Below, in pieces: positions 24,497-36,203 of a stretch of DNA of 64,000 bases. The DNA comes from Acanthochlamys bracteata. Taxonomy: Eukaryota > Streptophyta > Magnoliopsida > Pandanales > Velloziaceae. Position 1 is the first letter of the stretch. Each line of letters opens with the position of its first letter. Where the stretch lies: positions 5,580,001 to 5,644,000 of the forward strand of contig CM034130.1 in NCBI GenBank assembly GCA_019914995.1. Reading direction: 5' to 3'. The position numbers and the translations under genes are program-made. The notes beneath the pieces are model-generated. The model did no database searches, had not been told where the DNA came from, and worked only from the letters and a program-made list of their open reading frames with translations.

Positions 24497-25815
24497 AGTT
24501 TTTCTAAAGATTTGCGGTTCTCTTGGTGATCCTCCAGTGATCTCTCCCAGAATTCTAGTCCGAGATGGAAGGTTTCTTGCCTAAGGAGAAGCAAGAATTT
24601 CAAAGATCGATGCTGAGAACAAGAGTGGAAATGTAGTAAGTCGTTGGAGTTCCCAAGGACTTCACTCTTCACAGGTAACAGATTCATTATTTTTCATAGT
24701 GCAGTTAAAAGAGTGGAAATATGTTAGAGCCGAATTATAACAGTGTATTTCCCAAGAGCCTCTAGATGATATGGCGATATATTTCTTGTAGTTTGACAGA
24801 GCTGAATATGTAGAAAGTGATCCGAACCCAAAGTAAATGCCCAAGAGTGATGCTATGGATATTCAAGAACTTGCAGATCCGTTGGGACTCGGCAAAAATT
24901 TTACCTCATAGGAGTTTCCATGGGTGAATCTCCTAATTGGGACTGCCTCAACTAAATATTCTTGCATGAAAAGTATTTTGTGTGTGATCGTAATCTGAAA
25001 TTAAACTACCGGTCCAGAAGGATTCTTACGGGTATCTTTGCTATATGTTTCCGCCATTTGTTCTAGCGAAATAATAATCCAGTTTTCATCTAGTTTCTAT
25101 ATATGATTTTCTAACAAGTCTTGGCTCTTGAGTTAAACTCTAGGCTAGCAGGAGCAGCATTTAGTACCTGTGATCAACTACGGGTGTGGCCTTCTTTTCC
25201 TGCCGATTTAAAGAGTGAGGTATGGAGGAAGATGCTTGTGCGAGACCGGAGAACCATTTGGATTGGCACCATGTTCCATGGCTCTTCTACAGATGAATGA
25301 CCCGAAATGATTCCCTACTTACGCTCCTACGAGAGAAACCAAGCAATTTTCAGCAAAGCAGATATGGAAATATTTATCAGAAAATGACAGCAATGGAAAT
25401 GCCATTCGGTATTTGCTTTATCTCAAGAGTACTTTACATACAACCACAAATAGCGATGACCTTGACGATATGACTTAACTTCAGTGTGCATTTCTTTTCA
25501 GGACGTCGCACCGCCGCAAGGTATTCATGAATCATTGCACTAGGACTTGATGCTTCTGTACACTGACTGGGAGTTTGATCCAATGAACATGAGCAATCCA
25601 TTCCTTACAATTAGGGCTGTATTCATCTCTGACAAGGCTCTAAAAATAGAATTCTCCCTGTAGAGCTGCAACGATACGTCTCAAAGAAGCTTCCGTGGTT
25701 GCTGTATCATGAGATTCCTGAAGTATCATATTTCGTCTTGCTCGGTTCATGGAGTGATGTCGTGCTTCGATCACTTCAAGTATCAAGCCATTACATCAAA
25801 GAATTCATAATTGGC
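24497..25815 (+). pseudogene. Alpha/beta hydrolase pseudogene, all four exons represented
   Basis: A paralogue of the intact gene at 27834-35280. The part equivalent to exon 1 lies at about 24497-24660 (KICGSLGDPPVISPRI-like, then a stop where the intact gene has YL). Exon 2 is at about 24783-24950 (the FDRAGYGESDPNP equivalent, with stops, and a GVSMG nucleophile-elbow remnant). Exon 3 is at about 25150-25410 (LAGAAF..PVINYGCG-like). Exon 4 is at about 25501-25815 (DWEFDPMNMSNPF, then LPVELQRYVSKKLPW). Several stops and frameshifts are visible and the N-terminal membrane segment is missing. The intron positions are kept, so it arose by DNA duplication rather than by retrocopying. Confidence 0.85.
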
Positions 25816-26290
25816 AGTCGTGTCACGAGTTAATTCAAATAAAATACACTTGGCGATGACCCACTTGGATTTCCACAAGCACATAAGATACTTTTCTTTT
25901 TGGGAGAAAGCTGACTTTTGTTTGGCAGGGAGTGAGGGAATGATAACATACAACTACACGTGTTTAATATCGTAACTAGTGTATTAATGACACAAGTAAG
26001 AAGATCCTAGGCACATCTTATGCCCCACAAGTTTGTAACATATTCCAGACTTCACTAACATACGGCCATGTGACTGAAACCCTCTTGTCAGCTCTCATCC
26101 GAGTTGTTATGTCGACAACATAACTAACTACAGAACCAACCAAAGTTGGCCCAGTGCAGCATAGTGGCAACATTTAGTTTTAAACAATGACCAGAAGACC
26201 ATTTAATTCGTTACCTAATATCTGAAAACAGCCTCAAGAAAATAGAGAAGCTAAAGAAATAATCAATCAATTAGATGACAACCATTACAA
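25816..26290. other. 3' flank of the hydrolase pseudogene
   Basis: No gene is seen. Probably former 3' UTR and spacer. Confidence 0.4.
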
Positions 26291-26298
26291 GGTACGGA

Positions 26299-27074
26299 TA
26301 GAGATGGCAATCACATGAGTCAATTTTAAATCGATCTATTTAATAATAAAATTTATTAATTTTGATTTAATTTATTTAATAATCGAATCAAAATCAAATC
26401 GGTTTATTTAATAATAAAATTATTAATTTTTATTTTTATATTTTTAAGTTTGAGTAAAATTATAAAATTAGTTAAAATAAATTTTATACAATGTTTATAG
26501 TGAAGAGGTCTAATGAGTGTCCATCAAATTTTTATTTTTAGTATTTCTTCGATCATTAGAATATTCTAAGAAATTTGTAATTTTATGTTTATTTTTTAAA
26601 AATATATAGTGACAACTGAAATTTTATAATTATAAATATATATTAATACTTTCGATAAATATTTTATAAATATAGCTAGCTAATAAATTTTTAATAATTT
26701 TATAAAATCCAAACTATATTAAATAAACACCTACATAGTAATATTTTTTTATAATATTATATAATTCTCATATTATACTATTTTACTACGACATGAAAGT
26801 AAATAAATAAATACAATATAATTAGAATAATTTATAAATTATTATTTTTTTTGGCTAAAATTTTATTATACAGTAAAAAAAAACTAGGAAAGAATTGTTC
26901 TTTTTTAAAATGACAATTCGAATTAGCTGGTCGATTTTGGATCGTCCTTTTTTAAAATCGATTCAAATTCCTTCCACCTTAACTCAACTTATAAATTTAT
27001 ATGGATTAAAATTATTAAATCTAATACGAACTAAACATTTCAGTTTCGGATTGCTTCATATATTGCCATCCCTA
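26299..27074. mobile_element. Non-autonomous hAT element, 776 bp
   Basis: The left end is TAGAGATGGCAA and the right end TTGCCATCCCTA, matching the termini of the 5.57-kb hAT element. Flanking 8-mers GGTACGGA (26291-26298) and GGTGCAGA (27075-27082) agree at 6 of 8 positions, consistent with an aged 8-bp duplication. Subterminal 'gatctatttaataataaaatt' stretches also resemble the large element. It has no transposase. The AT-rich open frame at 26895-27260 starts inside it and is not a gene. Confidence 0.8.
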
Positions 27075-27082
27075 GGTGCAGA

Positions 27083-27300
27083 TCAAAAAATTGGGAGTGC
27101 TTTGAAAAGATGCTTTATGAAAAAAAATATTTTGAAAAAAAAGCTTCATCTTTTTTATATTTTTAAAAAAATAATAAAATTTTACAACGTAAATGTTTTT
27201 TATATTTTTAAATTTGATAAAGTAATTCGGTACAATATTATAAAAGTTTTATTCAAATAAAAAGTACTTTTCCAAATATAACCGAAATGCTAGAGAGCAT
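27083..27300. repeat. AT-rich MITE family, copy 3 (diverged)
   Basis: An AT-rich unit with 'ttttatatttttaaaaaaataataaaattttac' character, bounded by 'gtgctttgaaaag' and 'cttttccaaatata'. It resembles the family at 5400 and 60890 in inverted orientation. The assignment is weaker than for the other copies. Confidence 0.35.
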
Positions 27301-27535
27301 AGCTAACTAAAGATTAACATGATTGGCTTTGCCTTTTAGAAAGAAGCCCCAAACCATTAACGTATAATTAAAAAAAACAACCGCAAGAAGAGACGAAAAT
27401 TGACATAAATATATTACGAACATCTTCAGTCGGTTCTTTCAGGTTCAGGAATCTCTTTTGATTTAGTAAATTAAGGATGTAATGTACAAATTCAGGGTAT
27501 TAATCACTTTGCTAATCTATAGTTTTACTTTTCGG

Positions 27536-27544
27536 TATATATAG
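27536..27544 (+). promoter_or_regulatory. Probable TATA box of the alpha/beta hydrolase gene
   Basis: TATATATAG lies about 290 bp before the start codon. Transcription would be expected to start near 27570, giving a ~260-nt leader that contains three short upstream ORFs. Confidence 0.5.
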
Positions 27545-27584
27545 CACAGATTCTTCTTCGGGAACGGACAAGGACCATTGAATA

Positions 27585-27774
27585 ATGATGGCTTAGCAGC
27601 AGGAAATTCACAAGCTTGACATCCCAGGATGACCCAACAGTAGCAGCCTTCAATAAAGAGACTCGGCCTTTTCTCCCACTCAGAATGAAGACCAAAATCC
27701 CAAAAATCTCTATTTCTAATAGCTTTCAGCTTCAGGCCGTTCAATCCGTTCCGCCTTCTCATAAGACTCCTTAA
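27585..27774 (+). promoter_or_regulatory. Three short upstream ORFs in the hydrolase leader
   Basis: In the presumed 5' UTR: 27585-27596 (MMA, then stop), 27629-27643 (MTQQ, then stop) and 27685-27774 (29 codons, starting MKTKIPKISI). All end before the main ATG at 27834. If they lie in the mature leader they should reduce or regulate translation of the main frame. A leader intron that removes them cannot be excluded. Confidence 0.4.
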
Positions 27775-27833
27775 TTTACGAGAACAAAATAGAAATTTCA
27801 ACTGCAAGACCATACTTCGATTTTAGGTGCAGG

Positions 27834-30800
27834 ATGTTTGCCCAGGTTGTGATAGTCCTGGTTGCCTGTGCACTGGGATGGGCGTATAAAGCCATAATCC
27901 GACCACCCCCTCCAAAAATCTGCGGCTCTCCAGGGGGACCTCCCATCACTTCTCCTAGAATCCAGCTCAGAGATGGAAGATACCTCTCCTACAGAGAAGC
28001 AGGCCTGCCAAAAGAGAAAGCCAAGCACAAGATCATTGTCAGCCATGGCTTTGCAGATAGCAAAGATTTTGAACTCCCTGTATCTCAAGTTAGTCACTAA
28101 TCTCAAAATTTTTCATGATTGATACTTTAACTAGGTCTTGAACTTGATCTGTGTGTGTATCTGCTGTGGTCTCAGGAATTGGTTGATGAACTGGAGATAT
28201 ACATACTGTACTTTGACAGAGCTGGATATGGAGAGAGTGATCCAAACCCAAAGCGGACAGTGAAAAGTGATGCTTTCGACATTCAAGAGCTTGCTGATCA
28301 GCTGAGTCTTGGATCAAAGTTCTATCTGGTCGGAGTCTCCATGGGCGCTTATCCTGCATACGGCTGTTTGTATTACTTACCACACAGGCAAGCCTAACCA
28401 CCACAAGCATTAATCAGGCAAAAATCTTCAATATGACAATCATTCATTGACAATAAAAAATTATGAAAATAATTCTGTCCTACATGTGAAGACTTGCGAA
28501 AAGCCCATCCCTACAGAAATGCCAATAACAGAAACCAACATTTACATGCATACAACTCCTATTCAATTGAAGTACCTCCCTCAGTGAAGTTGTTGATAAA
28601 ATGATGTTGAAAGGCCATCGAAGAGATTGATAGTAAAAATTAATGATATATTGTCTAATTTCAAGCACAAAATCTAGTAGTTCTTAAAAAGAAAATAGAA
28701 AAAGAAAACGAGATACAACAGCCACATGATTAGAACTAGAAATATGCATCAGACATCTAATATGTATTGTCTCAGTTAGCCTGACAACAGAAACAGCAAT
28801 GTTTTTAGTAATAAAGGAATGTTCTTCTGTCACAGGCTAGCAGGAGTTTCCCTGGTCTCACCAGCAGTCAACTACTGGTGGCCATCCATTCCGACCAAAC
28901 TATCAAAAGCAGCATTACAAGAAAGACTACCGCAAGACCAGAGGCTGTTTTGGATAGCACACCATACTCCGTTCCTTGTACATGCCTGGATGACTCAGAA
29001 ATGGTTTCCTACCTTATCTGCTATGGAAGGGCACCCGGATGTTTTCAACTCAGAGGACAAGGAGATTCTAAAGAAGCGGTTTGAATACCAGCAGTCAATC
29101 GGGGTATGTTGCTCTGATGTTGCGTGGATTTCAATTTATAGATAACCAATTGCTGGCAATATCCCGACAATAGAGTTTTGCGACATAGAGTGGCAATATT
29201 TAGGAATATGCAAACAATTCTTGCTGATAAAATGCGAACAACTATAGTCTGATTAGCTAACTTAGAAACCAATAAACAAGGGTTGGATTGTAAGGCTAAA
29301 TTCTCCTCTAGTGCAGTAGTAGGGACTAGAGCCTTCAGCTTCATTGAAGAAAATCACTCACCATAGCAAGTAGTAGCTACACTTGAAATGAAACAAAGAA
29401 GAGAAAATGCCAAGAACTATCCTTTAAACTTGATTGTGTATTTAACAAAATAAGGCTAATAAGCATTAAAGCTAAGGTACATGGGGTTCAATAGTCAAGA
29501 CAACTGTCAAACGAAAAAAGCGTAAAGCTTATCTCTAATGTATCAACCTTTAAATAGATAAATTTCTAGTATAGAAACATATCGAAAGAATAATTCCTGT
29601 GCACCTGCTCATGTTAAAAGTTTGATTTCAAAATTAAGCAAGTCTTGCAAGATAAAATTCATAACATGTGCACATATGTTGTTGTAAGCACACAATATAT
29701 GTTGTGAAACGGAGAGACAGTGGACGCACCAAACACACTTAAAAGCTGAAGCAAGGTATTTAATGTTTAAACTCTCTGGATCTAAGCCAAACAGTCATAA
29801 GAAATTAAAACATCATCAAGAATAATAAACACAACGATAATAAATGAAGATAAGATTTACATGGTTAAGTTTCAAAAAACCTACCTCTATGGGAGAGAAG
29901 AGAAGAATTTCACTATATGTGAAGATTACAAAATATTGAAACAAAAAAAAAAAAAATCTTGAAAAAGCTCAAAAGAAAAGATAATAAACCTTCTTTGTTG
30001 AAACGAGATGAAAAATAACCAAGTTTGCCGCAACCAGACATACTTCTTCTAAAAAAACCCTTACAAAAGGGTTGAAATGAAAAAAGAGAAAGGAGCCTCC
30101 CTCCCCCAAAAAAAAAAAAACAAGAAAAAGTAAATTTATGTATTTGGTCGACATCAGATCGTGAACTCTTTTTGGTCGAGAAGTGCCCGTAAAGACAGGT
30201 CGCACCTGTCAAAGACTCGGTCGCATAAGGTCGAAATTCAAAACAAAACATAATTAGTCTCCATCTTGACTTGATTTCGCCTAAAATAAGAATTCTCTTC
30301 AGTTGCCCTTAGAAACCATTTTATCTACTACGAATACTAACCAAATTCAAGCAATGCCTAAACTTTCAAAATGGAATGCCTTTGTCAGGATATTACAACA
30401 TCTTAAGAGATTGAATTTCTGATAAAATAAATTCTGACATCAATGTGTTTAAACCTCTAGTTATCACAATAAATTCTAACATCGTGATGCATTTGGTCTT
30501 TAGTTAAGCATTATTGCTTTCACAATATACTGCAATAACATCTTGATTTAGATCAAGCTCTCCATGCAAATCTCGCAGCCAAATAGCTTCTTGGAGAATT
30601 CATTAATTGCTTGCTACTAGTTTTTTCTCAAATTTTTCATATATCTACTTACAACTGTAACAGTATATGAATATTTAGATGAGTGAATGCCATTATATAC
30701 ATAAGACAACCAACTGCATTGGAATAGAAAATTTGAGAAATTAAAATCTCTCTTGTTCAGTTTGAGGTGATAAATTTTATGAGAGTTTGATTAGCAGTCA

Positions 30801-33800
30801 AAGGAGTGCTAACAGTTTTTGAATGCTTCATGTTAAAGTGCTATAAAACCTTCTCAACATAACTCTTCTAAGACAAAATTTTCATATTCAAAATTTTTTT
30901 TGCAACTCCTAAAATATTCATTCAGCTTGTTCTTCACGTTATGAATCTCTGACATGTTCTTTGCAATAATCAACATATTAATAACATAGAATAGTAGATA
31001 AATAAGAAATCCATCATCAAATCTTTTAAAATAGATGCAATTGTCGTACTGATTTCAGATATAGCTAAAATCTACCATAAAAGAGTCAAATTTTCTGTAC
31101 AATCGTCTAGGGGATTAATTAAATTATACAAAGACCTCTTCAACAAGCAAACATGGTCCTCTTGTTCATTAAAGAGAAAGCATTCAGCTTGATGTATATA
31201 AATTTATCTTCTGATGCACCATGCAAAAATACAGTTTTGACATCAAATCGGTATAACTTTTAAATCATACATACCTACTAATGCAAGTAAGAAAAGGATA
31301 TAATTATGCTTCACAACAGGTAAAAGATGTCATTGAAGTCAACATTTGGAACTGAGAGTAGCCTTTAGCTACTAATCATCTTTTATATCGGCCATGTTTA
31401 GTTTCTGAATCATTTTTCTTCTTCTGGACCATTTGTAATCAATAATTTTTTTTTCTTTTCGTGGTTTTATCAAAACACAAATTTTATTCTTGTACAATAA
31501 CTCGATTTTTTCATTTATTTTTACGAGCAATTTTACATACTAAAAAATAGGAGCTAGCTTCCTTATACGAAGTTGGTGTAGAATCATTAACAGCCTTAGT
31601 AACATATGAAGATAAGCAATAAGATCTCCATAAGCATACCTTTTAGGTGGTTTAATTATTCTTTTTTTCCTAACTGTTGCAATACTATATTACTGTGTTG
31701 GAGTTTGAGTGTGAGTAGATAAATCTTCTTCTTCATCGACAGACTGATCAACTAAAGAAGATTGTGTAGACACAATAGGAGGCATTTTGTGGGAAAAAAT
31801 TGAGCCGTCGATTTCTAAAGTGACATTAGGAGAATGTAACTCATTTTCTAAGTTTGAAAAGCCCAGATTTCTTCTTCTGCTGAAATAAGGCTGATTCATC
31901 AAATGTCACATCACTGCTTGTAAAAATTTATGCGATTTTGGCTCATTACACTATAATCTAAAATCTTTAGCGCCAAAAGCAAAACTAAAAAAGATACACT
32001 TTTTGGCTATTGGCTTCAATTTTTTTAATTAACATACATATAAGTAAGACTACCAAACACCTTGATGTTAGAATAATCTAGATGAGCTCCACCATACTTT
32101 TTTTGAAGTTATGCATTCAATATTTGTATAGGAGAGCGGTTCATCAACTAGCATGTCATATTAACTACTATGTAAAACTCCTTACCTAAGCCTACATTAG
32201 AAAACATAGAACGCGTCTTTTTTAGAAAAATTCTACATGTACATTTTGCAACACCATTTTGTTGCGGAGTATAAGGGATTATACAATGACTTGTTATTCT
32301 CTAATTCAAACGAATTTATTAAACTCTGTACTGTAGAATTCAATACCATTGTTTGTTCCTAATATTTTGATCTGTCTTCCTTTTTACTTCTCAAAAAGAC
32401 TTCCATTACTTCAAAGTTTCAAATATTTCACACTTTTGTTTTAAAAACTACACCTAAATCTTTCTTGAGAAGACATACAAAGATGTGAGCATATATTAAT
32501 CATCACTTTGAAAGCAACTTGTGAGGCCCAAAGGTCTGAATGGATATAATCTAAGGTGACTTTTGTTCAATTGATTTGAAAATAGTTCTATCTACGGATA
32601 CCAAAGCGTTAATATCCATAGAAATATAAATTGCCAATTTATTGATGCACAACAAACTTTTTTTGTTCAAAATTTTCAAACCTCTCTGACTCATATAACC
32701 GATTCTCATGTGGCATAATTTGGTCTCTCGACTTCAGAGAGATAAGTTGAAGTAACAACTGCTAAGTCAGAGATAACGCCATCATTCAGGACATATAAAG
32801 TGCCAATTATTTGCTTCATAATCAGATTTTCTTATCAAATCTTTCTTGCTCCAACTTTATTTGAAACTTTGCATCCATTAGAATCAATAGTGCTTAAACA
32901 TGAGTAATTATTTTTAAAGTCACGTACATATTTGACATGAGAGTTCTTACAACTCTATCACACATTTTGATTTGAGCTATTCCTACCCCAATGGCTTTAT
33001 AGACTGCATCATTATCTATCTTGATAACTCCACCTTCAACTGACTTATATGTGGAGAAGATTACGGTTGAAACACATGTGATAGGAATAATCTGAATCCA
33101 AAATTCATTAATCCTTGCGTTCAAATCTTTGATCATCCATAAGCAAGAATAGAGATAGAATCTTCAGCAACACTTGCATCTATAGAGTTTTGATGCGTCA
33201 CATTTTGACTCTATTCAGCTCTCTTTTACTTGTTTCTAGATTGAAACATTCTTATATATGATGTCATAGTTTCTTAAAGTAGCTACAAATAATATTCTTA
33301 TTTTCAATTTCAATCTAGACTTGGTCTTATTGTTGTTGTTGGTAGGTTCTTTTTAACTTGTTCTCCTCCTCGCGAAAAGAGCATCACTAGCTAGAAGATT
33401 ATGCAACCATAAATAAGTTAATATTAATCATATATTTCGATAACAAAAATATCTTAACATCTTTTATAAAGATAGTTCTCTACATAAAAAAAAATATCTC
33501 ACAAGTGCTTGTACGATAAGAGTAACGAGCAAAGCATTAAAAAAGTTTGATTTTAATCATCAATCTTCACATCAAGATTTTGCAAATCAATAATAATAGA
33601 ACTGAACTGCTGAGGTAGATTTAGTAGATGTACTGTTAGCTATACAAAACATATATAAAGCTATTACTTTAGCTTCAATCGATTTTTGAGAAATTTTGTT
33701 ATATACAATTCTAATTTGAGCTATAAAGTCGTTGCAATCTTTTTGCCTACACTCCCTTAAGGAAAGAGTTTGTCAAACAAAATTGAATGGCAGTTAAGCT

Positions 33801-35280
33801 TGCTCATCAGTTTATCCCCGACACTATCAAACATATCGGCAGATTTTTCTCCTTTTCGGTAAAGCAATCTTAAACTTTTGTTGTATCAATACAGCATGCA
33901 TTCGAAAACGTTATAGGTTAAAGTTGATGTTGTCGTCGAATTTCTTATATAAAAAATTGTGATTGACATGTTAGCTCTGGTACCAACCTGTTATAAAACA
34001 AAGAGACAATAAAAGTACCATACACACTTAGAACTAAAACAACATAACTTCTAATAAAGTAGATAATCTAGAGATCTAATTAACATATAATATTTAGTCC
34101 CTAATCTCTCCAGGTTTAGGCAAAACAGCCAAAAAACTATAAAGATCAAGAACAATGAACACAAGAATAAATGAAAGGTTTATATGGTGCGGCTTCAAAA
34201 AAATTACATTCATGGAGGATAAAAGAAAATTTCACTATAGATGTGAAAATTATTGGAATAAAAGAATAAATCTTGATAAAGTTTAAAAAAATGATAAAAT
34301 TTTTTTTTGTTGAAAAGAGATAAAAAAATAACCAAGCTCTGCCGCAACCAGACACACTTCTCTTAAAAAAATTCTTTAAAGAAGTGTTGAGACAAAAAGC
34401 AGAGAAAAGGATGGCCAAAATAAAAAACAGTGAATTTATGTATTTGATTGATAACAAATCGTTAATCATTTTAGTAAAAAATTGGTCGCTCGGTAGAGAT
34501 CGCACAAGGTCGACCATGCCAAAAATTTGGCCGCGCAAGGTCGAAATTCATAACAAAAATATAGCAATATACAACCAATTTATGGAGTTTATTATATACG
34601 AGGACTATTAGATAAAAATCAGAAGTGGATACTTTAAGCTAATTTTTTTGACCTAACAGTAACATCAAGCAGAACAACAGGTACGCCTTAATTACATTAG
34701 GTTGGGCTTTAGGCAATTCTTCTCTATCAGAACTCATATCTTTGCTACCATTACCTGAAAACAGAAATCACTGCCAGGTTATGTGCATTTCTTTTTTTAT
34801 TTTTCTATTTTGTTGAGATAACAGGTAACCTGGGTATTTGAACCCCTGACATTTGGTAATGGTGTGTGCACTTACCATTCAAGCTAGGTGGTGCAGGATG
34901 TGCATAATTCACTTTCTTAAGAGCAGACTTCTATGTCATGCTTCTTAACATCTGCCAATGCTATTCTTTACCAGTTTCAGGACAAGGCAAGGCAGCAAGG
35001 TGATTTTGAATCTCTGCACAGAGACTTGATAGTCGGATTTGGGAATTGGGAGTTTGACCCCGTGAACATAATCAACCCATTCAGTTCTGATGAAGGTATA
35101 GTTAACATGTGGCAAGGAGCTGATGACAGGATGGTGCCAGCAAAGCTGCAACGCTACATCACTCAAAAGCTTCCATGGGTTCATTATTATGAACTTCCAG
35201 AAGCCGGCCATTTTTTTATTAATGTTCAAGAGCATAGTAATGCAGTCCTGAGGGCACAAATAATTGGAAAGGAAGCTTAA
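27834..35280 (+). CDS. Alpha/beta hydrolase fold protein, membrane-anchored, 4 exons, 344 aa
   Basis: Exons: 27834-28088, 28176-28387, 28836-29103 and 34981-35280; the frame is open throughout (85 + 160 + 99 codons, then TAA). Residues 1-20 (MFAQVVIVLVACALGWAYKA) form a hydrophobic N-terminal anchor or signal, followed by a proline-rich hinge. The hydrolase core follows: HG oxyanion-type motif (VSHGFADS), the FDRAGYGESDPNP loop, the nucleophile elbow GVSMG (serine), the acid in GADDRMVP and the histidine in EAGHFF, so the full triad is present. This matches plant alpha/beta hydrolases of unknown substrate; the specific reaction cannot be inferred. Intron 2 appears to start with GC (AG|GCAAGC...CACAG|G). 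Intron 3 is 5.9 kb because it contains a Copia fossil and a SINE. Two dead paralogues lie to the left. Confidence 0.9.
28388..28389 (+). other. GC 5' splice site of hydrolase intron 2
   Basis: Exon 2 must end at CACAG (28387) to keep LPHRLAGVSLV in frame with exon 3. The following bases are GCAAGC, matching the known plant minor class of GC-AG introns (consensus AG|GCAAGT). No GT in the vicinity restores the frame and the family sequence. Confidence 0.7.
29700..30300 (-). repeat. 3' LTR of the intronic Copia fossil
   Basis: The outer end reads TGTTGTGAAAC on the + strand, equivalent to TGTTATAAAAC at the inner edge of the other LTR. Similarity to the 5' LTR continues to about 30250 and then fades, so the inner boundary is approximate. 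Confidence 0.65.
33989..34658 (-). repeat. 5' LTR of the intronic Copia fossil
   Basis: On the element strand it begins TGTTAGGTC and ends TTTTATAACA, then the primer-binding site follows. It shares with 29700-30300 a series of matching stretches: 'agagaca', 'tttcactata.atgtgaa', 'taaccaa..t..gccgcaaccagaca', 'aaatttatgtattt' and 'aaggtcgaaattca'. Confidence 0.75.
34789..34897 (-). mobile_element. Short tRNA-derived SINE (109 bp) in hydrolase intron 3
   Basis: On the - strand there is an A-box-like TAGCTTGAATGGTA, then a B-box-like GGGTTCAAATACC about 30 bp on, then an A-rich tail (AACAAAATAG, AAAAATAAAAAAAG). A perfect direct repeat ATGTGCAT flanks it (34781-34788 and 34898-34905). Head, internal Pol III promoter, A-rich 3' end and target duplication together define a SINE; the short length recalls the plant Au family, but that name is a guess. 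It is not a functional tRNA gene, because the cloverleaf cannot be completed. Confidence 0.75.
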
Positions 35281-36190
35281 GTTTATCAGTATTCAGAAAT
35301 GTCCAGACACAAACCGTATACATTTTACTGGGGCAGCTATTTGTATATTAATCTTAGCTTGTCACTTAGAACAACCGAATGAATTCTTTAGGAATTTATG
35401 AAGCATCACTGTCCATTATTTCTGAAGTATCCTTTGTTCTGTGTATCACTAAATCATATTTGAGCTAGTTCTTTTTCTGTCCTGGTGTAAGAGACTAATA
35501 AGAACATCTTTGGGTTGGGGAGTTAGTTACGCACTACTCATGTATTACTTAACCAAAAACATCAAATGGCACAAAAAGAGATAAGCCATTAGAACAAATT
35601 GCATATCGTAACTGCCAAGAGCCCGCATGTTATCATCATAGCAATCTGCAAGACCATAAAACCTCATCAACACACATTCAAGACTTCCATAGCTTAAGAT
35701 AGTATGAATTCTGTACTATAGTATCAACAAGGTTGAATGTAGAATCATGAACAAACCTAGAAACACCTTGGCACCCATGCCTACAGCATTACACATCATT
35801 ATCTAAAGATGAAATGACAAAAATCGCAATTGACAGAGTTGTCAAAAACCGAACCTAGAAAAACTCCAAAAGTGCAGAGGAAAGAGATTGCAGAAGCAAC
35901 TGAAAAAAGAAAATAATCGACAACCTACTTTTTACCTTCGAATTAAATTATGCTAATTAAGAAAAGGGAGGATTTGTACCCCAAGAAAACTGCACAAATC
36001 CTGCAGTTGTGAATAGATAAACCAGGTTAACGAAGTAACCATCATGTTTCAGATGAATTCACTGTCACCACAAATTGAACACTCACAGCCTCAGTTTGCA
36101 ACTCTTCAAAAACAGACCAGCAGAAGTTCAGGACATGCAAGTTCTTGTTGAAGTCATTTTCAAGCTTGCACAGTTTACACACCACCACAA
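35281..36190. other. 3' UTR and spacer between hydrolase and PPR relic
   Basis: The hydrolase 3' UTR probably occupies the first 150-250 bp. No exact polyadenylation signal could be decided. The rest shows no gene. Confidence 0.4.
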
Positions 36191-36203
36191 CTGCATTAGC
36201 TTT

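Larger units (their letters stand above)
29700..34658 (-). mobile_element. Copia-type LTR retrotransposon fossil in hydrolase intron 3
   Basis: A ~5.0-kb element on the - strand. The 5' LTR is on the right (about 33989-34658), the 3' LTR on the left (29700 to about 30300). A primer-binding site complementary to initiator methionine tRNA lies at 33974-33985, reading TGGTACCAGAGC on the element strand, right beside the 5' LTR. Going leftward come gag, a protease-side segment (32894-33136, VYKAIGVGIAQIKM-like), integrase, an integrase/RT linker (31690-31902) and decayed RT/RNase H. The two LTRs are strongly diverged, so the insertion is old, and the coding part has many breaks. No clean 5-bp target duplication was found. 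It is antisense to the host gene, which tolerates it as intron sequence. Confidence 0.85.

Noticed and set aside
26895-27260. 121-aa open frame on the + strand
   Set aside because: AT-driven Lys/Phe/Ile composition; it spans the end of a non-autonomous hAT element and the next AT-rich repeat.
28090-28410. 106-aa open frame on the - strand
   Set aside because: It is the shadow of hydrolase exon 2 and its introns; the + strand carries the conserved family motifs.
34789-34897. tRNA gene on the - strand
   Set aside because: A- and B-box words are present but acceptor and anticodon stems do not pair, and an A-rich tail plus target duplication show it is a SINE.
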